Below are positions 1-9,018 of a stretch of 64,000 nt of DNA, in pieces. How positions within the stretch are numbered: position 1 is the first letter of the stretch; every line of letters begins with the position of its first letter. The notes below the pieces were generated by a model, which saw nothing but the letters and a program-made list of their open reading frames with translations, did no database searches and was not told where the DNA came from. Source of the stretch: Hansschlegelia quercus (GTDB lineage: Bacteria > Pseudomonadota > Alphaproteobacteria > Rhizobiales > Methylopilaceae). The stretch is from contig NZ_SIUB01000003.1 in the NCBI RefSeq assembly GCF_004310425.1, positions 372,001 to 436,000 of the forward strand. Direction: 5' to 3'. The position numbers and the translations under genes were made by a program.

Positions 1-2
1 AC

Positions 3-722
3 CGCATGATCGCCGAGCTCGACGGGCCGGTGTCGCTCACCACGGCCGACGGGCGAACCCTCGCGCTTAGCTACCAGCTCGCACAGGCGAGCCTCGGCAT
101 CGCCGACCGTCGCTTCGATCGCGGCTCGTTGGTCGTCGACGCTCCGCGCCTGAGGGAGGGGCCGGACGAGGTCGGGGCCGCCAAGGCGTTCGAAGCCCAT
201 GTCCGCCGCGTGCCGGGCGGCGAGGCGGGCGCCTACGACGTCGCGCTCACGCTCGACGAAGCCGACGCGCCGCTGCTTGGCATGCTGCCCATCGGGCAAG
301 GCCCCGTGTCGCTGCAACTCCAGGCCGAAGCGCGCGGCGTCGACGATTCGACGACGCTAAAATCGCCGGCGGACCGCCTCCGAGCCTTCGCGGAAGCGGC
401 AGGGACGGTGCACGTGTCGCTGGCGAAGCTCGTTCGCGGCGATGTCGCGGCCGAGGCGCGCGGCGATCTCGCCCTCGACAAGCAGGGCCGCATCGAAGGC
501 TCCGGCGATTTCGTCGCGCGCGGCGCCGACGACCTTGTGCGCGCTCTGCTTCCCGACGACGGCAAGAAGGGGCTGGCTGCTCTGCTCGGCGTTGGCGTCC
601 AGATGCTGGGCTCGCCGGCGAAGCTCGATGGGGCCGACGCCATGAGCTATCGCATAAGGATCGAGAAGGGCCGCGTCGCGGTTGGGCCGATCAAGGTCTA
701 CAAGCTGCCTCCGGTCTTCTGA
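3..722 (+). CDS. DUF2125 domain protein (5' end cut by window)
   Basis: The reading frame is open from the left edge to the TGA at 720-722, giving about 240 residues with no signal peptide or membrane anchor. The text resembles the C-terminal part of DUF2125 proteins, envelope-associated proteins of unknown function found in alphaproteobacteria that usually start with a transmembrane segment. That N-terminus probably lies outside the window, and the ATG at position 6 is unlikely to be the true start. The gene converges on the ThDP enzyme and their 3' ends overlap by 25 bp. The family call is from memory of the fold-like repeats of short beta strands and is moderately sure; the function is unknown. 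Confidence 0.65.
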   Translation, partial: RMIAELDGPVSLTTADGRTLALSYQLAQASLGIADRRFDRGSLVVDAPRLREGPDEVGAAKAFEAHVRRVPGGEAGAYDVALTLDEADAPLLGMLPIGQGPVSLQLQAEARGVDDSTTLKSPADRLRAFAEAAGTVHVSLAKLVRGDVAAEARGDLALDKQGRIEGSGDFVARGADDLVRALLPDDGKKGLAALLGVGVQMLGSPAKLDGADAMSYRIRIEKGRVAVGPIKVYKLPPVF

Positions 723-2374
723 GCGGCCTCGCGGATCGACGATAGCGTCGCGGTCGGCGTGACAGCCTCGGGATCAAGCCGGACGTGGACGAGCGCCGGC
801 CGTCCGCACGCCAGCGCTGTCGAGAAGGCTCCGGCGAACTGGCCGGCCTCCGTGACCGAAAAACCCTCCGCGCCATAGGCGCGCGCGAGACCGGCGAAAT
901 CCGGGCTCGTCACTGTGGCGCCGAACGATCGGCCGGGATATTCGCGCTCCTGATGCATGCGGATCGTGCCGAACTGGCCGTTGTCGATCACCACGACGAC
1001 GATCGCGAGTTCGTGTTGAACGGCGGTCGCCATCTCCTGCCCGGTCATCAGGAAGCAGCCATCGCCAGCGAGCGCGACCACGATGCGCTCTGAATGCAGG
1101 CGCTTCGCGGCGATCGCGGCCGGCACGCCGTAGCCCATCGATCCCGAGTTCGGCGCAGCCTGCGTCCCGTAAGCGCGGAAGCGGTGGAACCGGTGAAGCC
1201 AGATCGCATAATTGCCGGCGCCGTTCGCGACGATCGCGTCCTGCGGCAGCGCCCTCAGCGCGTCGATCACTTCCGCCATCTGCACGTCGCCGGGGTGGGG
1301 CGGGACGGTCTCCGACCATTCGAGATAGGCGGCGTGAGCGGCCTCCGCCTCGCCTTCCCAGGGGATCGTCTGCGGCGGCTGGACGGCTTCGAGCGCAGCG
1401 GCGAAGGCCGCCGGCGAGGCGTTGATCGCGAGCGCCGGCTGATAGACGCGGCCGAGCTCCTCCGGGTCGGCATGGATATGGACTAGCGCCTGCCGCGGCG
1501 TTGGCACGGCGAGCGCCTCGTAGCCTTGGGCGGACGCCTCCGACAGGCGCCCCCCGATCAGCAGGACGAGGTCGGCCTCGTCGACGCGCGCGCGGAGCTT
1601 CGGGTTCGGGCCGATGCCGAAATCGCCGGCGTAGCAGGGGTGATCGGCCGAAAAGAGCGATTGTCTGCGGAAGGTGACCGCGGTCGGCAGCTGGAAGCGG
1701 CTCGCGAAGCGCTCGACGCGGGAGACCGCGGCCTGGCTCCAGCGCGAGCCGCCGATGAGCGCAATCGGACGCTTCGCCGCCCAGAGCATCTTCTGGAGCT
1801 GCGCCATGTCGGCGAGCCCCGGCCAAGTCTCGGCCGCGACGACAGGCGGAGCGTCCTCGACATCCGCCGTCTCCGTCAGCATGTCCTCGGGGAGCGCGAT
1901 GACCACGGGGCCGGGCCGTCCCTGGCAGGCCGTGCGGATGGCGCGCGCGACGAATTCCGGGATGCGCGCGGGATCGTCGATCTCGACGACCCACTTCGCG
2001 ACCGAGCCGAACACGGCGCGATAGTCGAGCTCCTGGAAGGCCTCGCGATGGCGCATGCCGCGGGCGACTTGCCCGACGAACAGGATCATTGGCGTCGAGT
2101 CCTGCGAGGCCACATGAAGCCCGCTCATCGCATTCGCCGCGCCTGGTCCGCGCGTGACGAAGCACAGGCCTGTCCGTCCGGTCAGCCGTCCCGCGGCGTC
2201 GGCCGCCATCGCGGCGCCGCCTTCCTGACGGCAGACGACGAAGTCGAAGGCGCGCGAACGCATGGCGTCGAGCACGGCGAGGTAGCTCTCGCCGGGCACG
2301 CCGAAGCCGAGCGTCAGCCCGTTCGCCAAGAGCGCGTCGACCAGGATCTCCGCGCCGGTCCGCGGTTCCGTCAT
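698..2374 (-). CDS. Thiamine-diphosphate-dependent enzyme, acetolactate synthase-like
   Basis: A 558-residue protein with the three-domain ThDP layout: an N-terminal pyrimidine-binding domain with the catalytic glutamate in CRQEGGAA (Glu51), a central TPP_enzyme_M domain, and a C-terminal pyrophosphate domain with AGDGCF followed by the NGQFGT motif that binds the metal and diphosphate. The family includes acetolactate synthase, oxalyl-CoA decarboxylase and benzoylformate decarboxylase, and the substrate cannot be told from the sequence. The start ATG overlaps the stop of the upstream SDR gene by 4 bp, and that gene overlaps a KpsS-like gene in the same way, so the three are probably cotranscribed. 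No small regulatory subunit (IlvH) is nearby, which argues against housekeeping acetolactate synthase. Confidence 0.85.
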   Translation of the reverse strand: MTEPRTGAEILVDALLANGLTLGFGVPGESYLAVLDAMRSRAFDFVVCRQEGGAAMAADAAGRLTGRTGLCFVTRGPGAANAMSGLHVASQDSTPMILFVGQVARGMRHREAFQELDYRAVFGSVAKWVVEIDDPARIPEFVARAIRTACQGRPGPVVIALPEDMLTETADVEDAPPVVAAETWPGLADMAQLQKMLWAAKRPIALIGGSRWSQAAVSRVERFASRFQLPTAVTFRRQSLFSADHPCYAGDFGIGPNPKLRARVDEADLVLLIGGRLSEASAQGYEALAVPTPRQALVHIHADPEELGRVYQPALAINASPAAFAAALEAVQPPQTIPWEGEAEAAHAAYLEWSETVPPHPGDVQMAEVIDALRALPQDAIVANGAGNYAIWLHRFHRFRAYGTQAAPNSGSMGYGVPAAIAAKRLHSERIVVALAGDGCFLMTGQEMATAVQHELAIVVVVIDNGQFGTIRMHQEREYPGRSFGATVTSPDFAGLARAYGAEGFSVTEAGQFAGAFSTALACGRPALVHVRLDPEAVTPTATLSSIREAAQKTGGSL

Positions 2375-3159
2375 TTGCGCGGATCGTCGGCGATCGTGAC
2401 CGGCACGCGGCCGAGGATCAAGCGCAGCAGCCGTCGCGGGAGCAGGCGGCCGACGCGGATGGCGGCCACCATCTGCCAGGGGAAAGCGACCAGCGACGCG
2501 CTGCGCTCGACGCGCCGACGGATCAGCGCGGCGGCGGCGTCCGCCGACATCTCGAAGGGCTTTGGCCCGAGATAGCGCGCGCTCATGTCGCTGGTGACAA
2601 AGCCGGGGCAGACGACGGTGACGCTGACGCCGTCCGGCGCGAGGAAATCACCGAGCGCTTCGCCCCAGGTGAGGATTCCAGCCTTGGAGGCTGAATAGGC
2701 GGCCGTGTCGCCGATCGGCTGGAGGGCGGCGAGCGAGCTCATCAGCACGATGCGGCCCTCCTTACGGGCGCGCATCGGCTCGACGAGCGGGGTGACGGTC
2801 GCGACAGCGCCCTCGAGATTGACGCGAATTTGCCGTTGCGCGCTGGCGAAGGTCTCCATCCGCCGACCGGCTTCTAGGCCGCCGGAAACGCCGGCGTTCG
2901 CGATCAGCACATCGACAGGATGCGCGGCGTCGAAGGCGAGCAGCGCGCCCGCCAGCGCCGCTGAGTCCGAGACGTCGATCGACGCGGTCTCGGCCTCGGC
3001 GCCGCGCGAGCGGCACTCGCTCGCGACCGCCTCGAGCGCTGCAACGTCACGGCCGATCAGCAGCAGCGTCGCGCCCGGGCCGGCATAGACGCGGGCGAGC
3101 GCGGCGCCAATGCCGCGGCCGCCGCCGGTCACCACGATCGACTTCGGGGCGTTGCTCAT
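2371..3159 (-). CDS. SDR family NAD(P)-dependent oxidoreductase
   Basis: A 262-residue classical short-chain dehydrogenase. The Rossmann glycine motif TGGGRGIG is at residues 11-18, the NAG motif is near 88-90, the catalytic serine is at 141/142, and YSASK supplies Tyr155 and Lys159. The last 20-30 residues are basic and hydrophobic (GRLLPRRLLRLILGR), suggesting peripheral membrane contact. It sits between a KpsS-like glycosyltransferase-family gene and a ThDP enzyme with 4-bp ATGA overlaps on both sides, so it probably acts in the same pathway, perhaps reducing a keto group made by the ThDP enzyme. That pairing is inference; the substrate is unknown. Confidence 0.87.
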   Translation of the reverse strand: MSNAPKSIVVTGGGRGIGAALARVYAGPGATLLLIGRDVAALEAVASECRSRGAEAETASIDVSDSAALAGALLAFDAAHPVDVLIANAGVSGGLEAGRRMETFASAQRQIRVNLEGAVATVTPLVEPMRARKEGRIVLMSSLAALQPIGDTAAYSASKAGILTWGEALGDFLAPDGVSVTVVCPGFVTSDMSARYLGPKPFEMSADAAAALIRRRVERSASLVAFPWQMVAAIRVGRLLPRRLLRLILGRVPVTIADDPRK

Positions 3160-4478
3160 TCGCCTGGGGCGACCACGCGCTCGCCGCCGTAATGCCGCTC
3201 CGGCCTCGACCAGCCGGTCGCGACGAGGCGGGCTGGCAATGGCGGCCGCACCTCCAGCCGCTTGATCGCGAGGGAGACGGCGATATCGATCGCCTGCTTC
3301 GAGTAGAACCCGCCGTTCAGCTGGGTCTGCGCTGTGACGACGCGGCGGAAATCCTGCGCGAAATCCGGATCGGGCGGCGTCGGCTCCCGCCAGAAACTCT
3401 CCAGCGTGCCCTGATGGGTGAGGCCGGGCATGTCGTAGATCGCCTGGCCCAACGCGATCGTCGGCCGGCCGCGGCTGACGGCGAGCGTCCCGATCGTGCT
3501 GTTGACCACCACGACTCCCGCCGCGCCGTCGAGCAGCGACGGGCCATGGCCGCCGTCGAGATAGAGCAGGCGTTCGCCGAGCCCGGTCTTGCGCGCGGTG
3601 ATGCCCGTGAGGCGGCGGCGGTTGACCAGGCCGTTGTCGAGCGGGTGCAGCTTCACGACAAGCCGGTCGGTCGGACGCGCGTTCATGGCGAACGAGCGCG
3701 CGACGAAGTCCACAACCTCCGTCATCGCGCTGAAGGGGGAGTGCAGGCGGATCTGGTAGTCGCTGTCGAGCTGAAGCGGCAGGAGGAAATAGCGTCCCTC
3801 GCCGGTCGCGAGCTGCGCCTCGACCTCGGCCGCGCGACGCTTCTCCGCCTTCCCCTTTATGAAGCGGCCGAGCCAGCCGGCATATTCGATCAAAGGGTGC
3901 TGCGGCCTATGCCGGCGATAGAACGGGTAGAAATAGGGGAGCGCGACGTTCGCCACATTGTAGGTCACGTCCCAGAGCGTCCGGAGCCGCATGTCGCCGC
4001 GGATGTGCTCGTGCCCTAGGTCGGTCTCCGCCAGTTCGGCTGCGAGTTGGCGGATCGCCTGCGGATCTCGCGGCAAGCGGGAGAAGCCGTTGACGCCGCC
4101 GGTCTCAAGCGTGATCCAGTTCGGTCGGAAGTAGCCTTCCTCGAACACATGGACGTCGAGGCCGCGCAGCCGCGCAGTCTCGATTGCGGCGCGGTGATAG
4201 GGCCGGCCGTCGCCGAACAGCACGAGGTCGGTGACGCCGCGCTCCTCGATGAAGTTGGAGAGGAAGTCAGGCCAAGCGGACAACCGGCCGCGATAAGCGA
4301 CGGCGCCGCCGAGCCGCCAGAACAGTTCGTCGCCGAGGTTGAGATTGATCCGCGTGACGTTGAAGCCGCGCTCCAGGAGCGCGCCGCCGAGGCGCCTGAA
4401 GAATGGCGAGGCAAGGCCCTGCAGAAACAGGAAGGTGCGCGCCGGCCGGGGGTGATCGGCATGTCCGCGGTCTGTCAT
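3156..4478 (-). CDS. Capsule polysaccharide biosynthesis protein, KpsS-like
   Basis: A 440-residue protein of the Capsule_synth family, seen in the N-terminal FLFLQGLASPFFRRL segment, FGDGRPYHR, the EEGYFRPNWIT motif and a late VVVNSTIGTLAVSRGRP stretch typical of the KpsS/KpsC group. E. coli KpsS and KpsC are cytoplasmic Kdo transferases that build the lipid-linked Kdo anchor of group 2 capsules. The reading frame continues upstream to 4616, but the first 46 residues are low-complexity and basic, so I take the ATG at 4478 (MTDRGHAD). It overlaps the SDR start by 4 bp and diverges from the KpsC-like gene. A capsule role is well supported by context; Kdo specificity is inferred. Confidence 0.83.
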   Translation of the reverse strand: MTDRGHADHPRPARTFLFLQGLASPFFRRLGGALLERGFNVTRINLNLGDELFWRLGGAVAYRGRLSAWPDFLSNFIEERGVTDLVLFGDGRPYHRAAIETARLRGLDVHVFEEGYFRPNWITLETGGVNGFSRLPRDPQAIRQLAAELAETDLGHEHIRGDMRLRTLWDVTYNVANVALPYFYPFYRRHRPQHPLIEYAGWLGRFIKGKAEKRRAAEVEAQLATGEGRYFLLPLQLDSDYQIRLHSPFSAMTEVVDFVARSFAMNARPTDRLVVKLHPLDNGLVNRRRLTGITARKTGLGERLLYLDGGHGPSLLDGAAGVVVVNSTIGTLAVSRGRPTIALGQAIYDMPGLTHQGTLESFWREPTPPDPDFAQDFRRVVTAQTQLNGGFYSKQAIDIAVSLAIKRLEVRPPLPARLVATGWSRPERHYGGERVVAPGE

Positions 4479-4670
4479 CGGTCGCCTGCGGGGATGTCTC
4501 GAATAGGCGGTCCCCGTCTCCACCCTGACCGACGTTCTGGAAGAATCACCGCCGCATTCAAGCCTATGCGGCGAGGACCGCCGCGATCGGCGCGGCTTTG
4601 ACGTTGCAAGCGGCATGACCGACAGCTAGCGCTTGGCGCCGGTCCGGAGCGCTATACCTCGGATGCCCAG

Positions 4671-6233
4671 TTGAAACATAGGAACGGCAGGGTGGCAATC
4701 GTCTCGCGGCGGCTGGAAAGCCGTCGCGCGGATGTCGAGGCCGTCACGAGCTTGACCGTCTCCGGCGCCGGTCCTGTGATCATTGTCGCAACGACAAGCG
4801 GCGATCCGCATATGGCGACGGCCGAGGCGAAGGCGCGGAACGCAGGCGCCGGGCTCGCGGTCTTTGCGCCTGCTCCGCTCGCAATCTCAATCTTCGAGCG
4901 CGCCCGCCGGCCGCTTTGCTACCGCGTGACGGGCCTGGAGGGCCCGCCGGTCGACGAGGCTGCTTCAGGCGGCCTGAAAGTAGCCGTCTCGGGCCTTTTG
5001 GCTATCGCCCCGCCGGGCGAAATCCGTATCGAAGCCGACCTTGACCCGGCGGATCCATCAATCGTTTGGCTCTGCCCGTATACCCGGCGGCGGATCTCCG
5101 CGGCTCGCGCGATCGACATTGCGGGCGACGCGCTGCGCCATCGGGCGCGGACCGCCCGCCGCTCTTTCGCGGTCGGCATCACCCGCTGGAAACGGGACGC
5201 CGTAAGCGCGTTCCTTGACGGACCGAATGGAAGCCCCGTCTTCGCCGATACAGGCGATGCCGCTGCAGGCGCAAAGGCGGCGTCGGGCCGGATCGTCGTC
5301 TGGGCGTCTCGCCGCAGTGAGGAGGTTGAGAAAGCGGCGCGCGAGGCCGGCGCGCCGCTCGCGCGCCTCGAGGACGGCTTTCTCCGCTCGGTTGGCCTCG
5401 GCTCCGCCTTCGTTCGGCCTGCGTCGCTCGTGCTCGACGAGAGCGGAATCTACTACGACCCCTCAACGGCGAGCGACCTCGAGAAACTTCTGCGTGAGGT
5501 GGACCTGCCGGCGCCGCTCATCGCGCGCGCGGCAGCCCTTCGGCGCCGGATCGTCGAGGCCGGCGCCACCAAATACAATGTGGGCGCAAGCGGGCGGCGC
5601 GTGGTCCCGGAAGGCCGGGTGGGCGTTCTCGTGCCCGGCCAGGTCGAAGATGACGCCTCGATCCTGCGCGGCGCGGGCGCGGTGCGCACCAACCTGGCGC
5701 TGGTCGCGGCCGTGCGGGCGCGCAGGCCGGACGCCTTCATCGTCTACAAGCCGCATCCGGACGTGGTCGCCGGCTACAGGAGGGGCGCGCCGGCCGATCC
5801 GGAGATCGCCCGGATTGCCGACGCCGTCGTGACGGAAGGCTCGATCGCGGACCTCTATCCGCAATGCTCGAGCGTCGAGACCATGACCTCGCTCACGGGC
5901 TTCGAGGCCCTTCTACGCGGGCTGGAGGTCACCACCCATGGGCAGCCCTTCTATGCGGGCTGGGGACTCACCGAGGATCTCGCCCCGCCGTCGCCCCGTC
6001 GCGGCCGCGCGCGCGCGCTCGACGAACTGGTGGCCGCCGCCCTCATCCTCTACCCGCTCTACGTGGATCCGGCGTCCGGCCTGCCGTGCGGGCCGGAGAC
6101 GGCGCTCGAGCGCATTCTGGAGGCGCGGAGCGCCGCTTCCGCCGCCGGCGGCCGGCTCGCCGCGCGTGTGCGCCATGCTTATGCGCTTGCCCGCCACCGG
6201 CTGCTCGGCCCGTTCGCCAAGGGGCGGCTGTGA
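4671..6233 (+). CDS. Capsule polysaccharide biosynthesis protein, KpsC-like
   Basis: Up to 520 residues, of the KpsC/Capsule_synth family: LARLEDGFLRSVGLGS, SGIYYDP, a VLVPGQVEDDASI strand, YKPHPDVV, and the late GFEALLRGLEVTTHGQPFYAGWGLT signature. E. coli KpsC has two tandem transferase halves of about 330 residues each; here only one half is recognisable and the first 150 residues are divergent, so this looks like a single-module version. The frame begins with TTG at 4671; GTG at 4692 (with AGGAA just upstream) and ATG at 4812 are also possible, so the start is uncertain. Its stop overlaps the next gene's GTG start. It probably adds linker sugars to a capsule lipid. Confidence 0.82.
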   Translation: MKHRNGRVAIVSRRLESRRADVEAVTSLTVSGAGPVIIVATTSGDPHMATAEAKARNAGAGLAVFAPAPLAISIFERARRPLCYRVTGLEGPPVDEAASGGLKVAVSGLLAIAPPGEIRIEADLDPADPSIVWLCPYTRRRISAARAIDIAGDALRHRARTARRSFAVGITRWKRDAVSAFLDGPNGSPVFADTGDAAAGAKAASGRIVVWASRRSEEVEKAAREAGAPLARLEDGFLRSVGLGSAFVRPASLVLDESGIYYDPSTASDLEKLLREVDLPAPLIARAAALRRRIVEAGATKYNVGASGRRVVPEGRVGVLVPGQVEDDASILRGAGAVRTNLALVAAVRARRPDAFIVYKPHPDVVAGYRRGAPADPEIARIADAVVTEGSIADLYPQCSSVETMTSLTGFEALLRGLEVTTHGQPFYAGWGLTEDLAPPSPRRGRARALDELVAAALILYPLYVDPASGLPCGPETALERILEARSAASAAGGRLAARVRHAYALARHRLLGPFAKGRL

Positions 6234-7696
6234 GCGCGCTGGCTTTGTCCTTCGTGGCGTCCTTCGCGCTGTCGCTCGTCCTCGAGCGCGTTCCGCCCGG
6301 TTCTGGGCTGGTCAGGATGGCTGGGCCGGCGCTGCTCGCCCGGCTCGCGCTGCACCTCTTTCTGTTCGCGGCCTTTTTCGCGCTGTCGTGGCGCCCGTTC
6401 CACGCGGGGTTCGTGACGGTCGCGCTTGCGGGGCTGTTCGCCGCGGGCGACGCGACCAAGCGGCGAATTCTCGGCGAGCCGCTGCTGTTCTCCGATTTCG
6501 CGCTGGTCCGGCTCGCGATCCGGCACCCGCGCCTCTACTACGCCGACCGGCTGAAAAGCCCGAAGGTGCTTGCCGTCTTGGCGGCGGTGGTGCTCGCGAC
6601 CGTCGCCTGGTTCTGGATCGAGCCGACCATCCTGCCGCCAAGTGCGCCGTGGCTGCTGCTTGCGCCGCCCGCCTTGGCCGCGCTGCTCCTTGTGGCCGCC
6701 CGCACGGCCGGCGCCTCGCGCGTCGCTCAAAGGATCGTCGGCGACCATCCTCTCCCGGAAAAGGATGTCGAACGGTTCGGCCTCGGCGCCGCGATGCTGC
6801 TGCACTGGCTGGCCTGGCGGAGAAAGGAGCGGCCCTCCGAAGCCGCGCGCGTCGTGATGGCCCAGACGCCGGCAACCCCGAGCGCGATAAGGCCCGCGGT
6901 TGTGGTCGCAATCCAGTGCGAGAGCTTCGTCGACCTCGCCGCACGGGGACTGCGGGGGCCAGCGCTTCCTCTCTGGACGGAAATGAGAGAAAGCGCAGCC
7001 GCCTGGGGCAAAGTCCGCGTTCCGGCGGCCGAGGGCGCCTATACGATGCGGAGCGAATTCGGCTTCCTTACCGGCCTTCCCAACGACGCGCTCGGCCTCG
7101 ACGGCTTCGACCCTTATCTGACCGCCGAGCCTTATGCAGAGGCGTCGATTGCGCGGCGATGTGTCGAGGGCAGCCGCCGCACGCTCTTCATCCACCCTTA
7201 CGACCGGCGCTTTTTCGAGCGCGAACGGGTGATGATGGCGCTCGGCTTCGAGCGCATGATCTATGGCGAGGCTTTCGAAGACGCCGAGCGCCTCGGGCCC
7301 TACGTCTCGGACGCGGCGCTCGCCGACGTGATCGTCGCGGAGATCGAGGCGGCGCGGGAGCCGCTTTTCATCTTTGCTGTCTCGATCGAGAACCATGGGC
7401 CTTGGGGTCCGGGCCGGATCGCTGGCGTGGACGAGCCGGCCGCGCAATACGCGCTCCACCTCGAAAGCGCCGACCGGATGGTCGGCCGGGTCGCCGAAGC
7501 GCTGCGGCGCAAGCCGGGCGGCGGCGTGCTCTGCGCTTATGGCGACCACGCGCCGGCGCGCACGCTGCATCCAGAACTGCCCGACCGCGACTGTGCGGAT
7601 TACGTGCTCTGGGACTCGAGGGGCGAGCAGACACGGACGTCTGCGCGCGATCTGCCGATCGATGCGCTTGGGCGGCTTCTTCGGTCGCGGATCTAG
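6230..7696 (+). CDS. LTA synthase/sulfatase-type membrane enzyme
   Basis: About 488 residues from a GTG start at 6230 whose bases overlap the upstream TGA (GTGA). The N-terminal ~190 residues carry four or so hydrophobic segments (LALSFVASFALSLVL, LALHLFLFAAFFALS, VLAVLAAVVLATVAWFW and LLLAPPALAALLLVA). The remainder is an alkaline-phosphatase-superfamily domain: VVVAIQCESFVDL with the metal-binding acidic residue, ENHGPWGPG, and the GDHAPAR metal motif near the C-terminus. Members transfer phosphoglycerol or phosphoethanolamine from lipids to glycans. Sitting between KpsC-like and OPX genes, it probably decorates the capsule with a phospho-substituent (inference). The open frame extends upstream to 5864 inside the KpsC-like gene, which I discount. 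Confidence 0.82.
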   Translation: MSALALSFVASFALSLVLERVPPGSGLVRMAGPALLARLALHLFLFAAFFALSWRPFHAGFVTVALAGLFAAGDATKRRILGEPLLFSDFALVRLAIRHPRLYYADRLKSPKVLAVLAAVVLATVAWFWIEPTILPPSAPWLLLAPPALAALLLVAARTAGASRVAQRIVGDHPLPEKDVERFGLGAAMLLHWLAWRRKERPSEAARVVMAQTPATPSAIRPAVVVAIQCESFVDLAARGLRGPALPLWTEMRESAAAWGKVRVPAAEGAYTMRSEFGFLTGLPNDALGLDGFDPYLTAEPYAEASIARRCVEGSRRTLFIHPYDRRFFERERVMMALGFERMIYGEAFEDAERLGPYVSDAALADVIVAEIEAAREPLFIFAVSIENHGPWGPGRIAGVDEPAAQYALHLESADRMVGRVAEALRRKPGGGVLCAYGDHAPARTLHPELPDRDCADYVLWDSRGEQTRTSARDLPIDALGRLLRSRI

Positions 7697-7841
7697 AAGG
7701 CCTGCTGGGAGCGCTTCTGTGGCCAAAACGTCGCAGAGCCCTCATCAAGCGGCGGCAGGATTGTGGCCCGTGAACCCGTGGGGGTCACGTTAGTTGGCAG
7801 CTAAGAGGTTCAATGCTAACCGGACCTCCAGGGGATTGCGT

Positions 7842-9002
7842 ATGCGAGGTTTCATGCCGGCCAGGCGCGTATTCGGCGTGGCGCTCATCAGCGCTTCGAT
7901 CGGAGTTCTGCCGGGCTGTTCGACCCTGCCGGGCACAGGTCCCTCGACGCAAGAGATTGCGCCTCCGACGGTCAACCGCGATTCTCTCAAGGATTACGTG
8001 CTGGTTGATCTCAGCCAGCCCGTCGTCGACGTCCTTTCGCAGTATCGCGTCGCGCCGTTCGCCAGGCGTTTCGCGGCCCCGCGTCCGGCCCCCGGCCAGA
8101 TCGTCGGCGCCGGCGACGTGCTCTCGATCACCGTGTTCGAGGCGGGCCAGGGCGGTCTGTTCTCCAGCGATTACGGCTCGCGCGTCGCGCTGGAGCAGCG
8201 GGTCGACACCGACGGAACGATCAGCGTGCCCTATGCCGGCCGCGTGAAGGCCGCAGGCGAGGCGCCGCAAGTGGTGGAGCGCCGCATCGTCTCTGCGCTA
8301 GAGGGCCGCGCCATCCAGCCTCAGGCGCTGGTTCAGATCAAGGAAACGGTGAGCCGCAGCTTCGTCGTCAACGGCGAGGTCAACAGGCCTGGCCGCTACC
8401 CGATCACGGCCGCCGGCGACCGCGTGCTCGACGTGCTCGCGACTGCGGGCGGTTCGAAGGAAGAGACCTTCTCGACCCGCATCACGCTGCAGCGCGGCTC
8501 GTCGCAGGGCTCCGCGATCATGAAGGACCTGATCGATAATCAGGCTGACAACGTCTATGTGCAGCCGAACGACCGGATCTACGTCACACGCGATCCCGAG
8601 ATCTTCCTGGCCTTCGGCGCGGTGCCAAAGCCCGGCCCGATCGATTTCGGCCTGGAGAAGATCTCGCTGCTCGAAGCCGTCGGCAAGGCCGGCGGCCTGA
8701 TCGACCAGCGCTCCGACCCGGGCGCGTTCTTCCTGTTCCGCTACGAGCCGGCCTCCGCCGTGCAGTCCATCAGCCCGGGCTATAACGGCCGCTTCGGCGA
8801 GAAGGTCCCGGTGGTGTACCGCGTCAACCTGCGGGATCCGCAGGCCTACTTCTACGCGCGGAACTTCATCATGCGCGACCGCGACGTGCTCTACGTCGCC
8901 AATGCGCAGCTCTCGGAGCTTCAGAAGTTCCTGCAGATCCTGGCGGGCGCCCGCGACGTCGCGTCGACGGCCTATCTCGCGCAGCGCGCTTCTTCGTACT
9001 GA
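7842..9002 (+). CDS. Polysaccharide export outer-membrane lipoprotein (OPX/Wza-KpsD family)
   Basis: A 386-residue secreted lipoprotein: a basic start, a hydrophobic stretch VFGVALISASIGV and lipobox LPGC with Cys26. It has the Poly_export domain (PGQIVGAGDVLSITVFEAG, then DTDGTISVPYAGRVKAAG) and SLBB-type beta-grasp repeats (FVVNGEVNRPGRYPI; YVQPNDRIYVTRDPEIFLAFGAV). OPX proteins form the outer-membrane channel for capsule or EPS. I chose ATG 7842 because AGGGG lies 8 bases upstream; the open frame runs further to a TTG at 7794. It follows the KpsC-like and LTA-synthase-like genes after 145 bp. No KpsM/T/E inner-membrane exporter is present in the window. Confidence 0.9.
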   Translation: MRGFMPARRVFGVALISASIGVLPGCSTLPGTGPSTQEIAPPTVNRDSLKDYVLVDLSQPVVDVLSQYRVAPFARRFAAPRPAPGQIVGAGDVLSITVFEAGQGGLFSSDYGSRVALEQRVDTDGTISVPYAGRVKAAGEAPQVVERRIVSALEGRAIQPQALVQIKETVSRSFVVNGEVNRPGRYPITAAGDRVLDVLATAGGSKEETFSTRITLQRGSSQGSAIMKDLIDNQADNVYVQPNDRIYVTRDPEIFLAFGAVPKPGPIDFGLEKISLLEAVGKAGGLIDQRSDPGAFFLFRYEPASAVQSISPGYNGRFGEKVPVVYRVNLRDPQAYFYARNFIMRDRDVLYVANAQLSELQKFLQILAGARDVASTAYLAQRASSY

Positions 9003-9018
9003 TCGGGGCGATGCGGGC

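Noticed and set aside
5864-6229. Upstream extension of the LTA-synthase-like frame
   Set aside because: Inside the KpsC-like gene and low-complexity; the membrane segments begin at the GTG at 6230.
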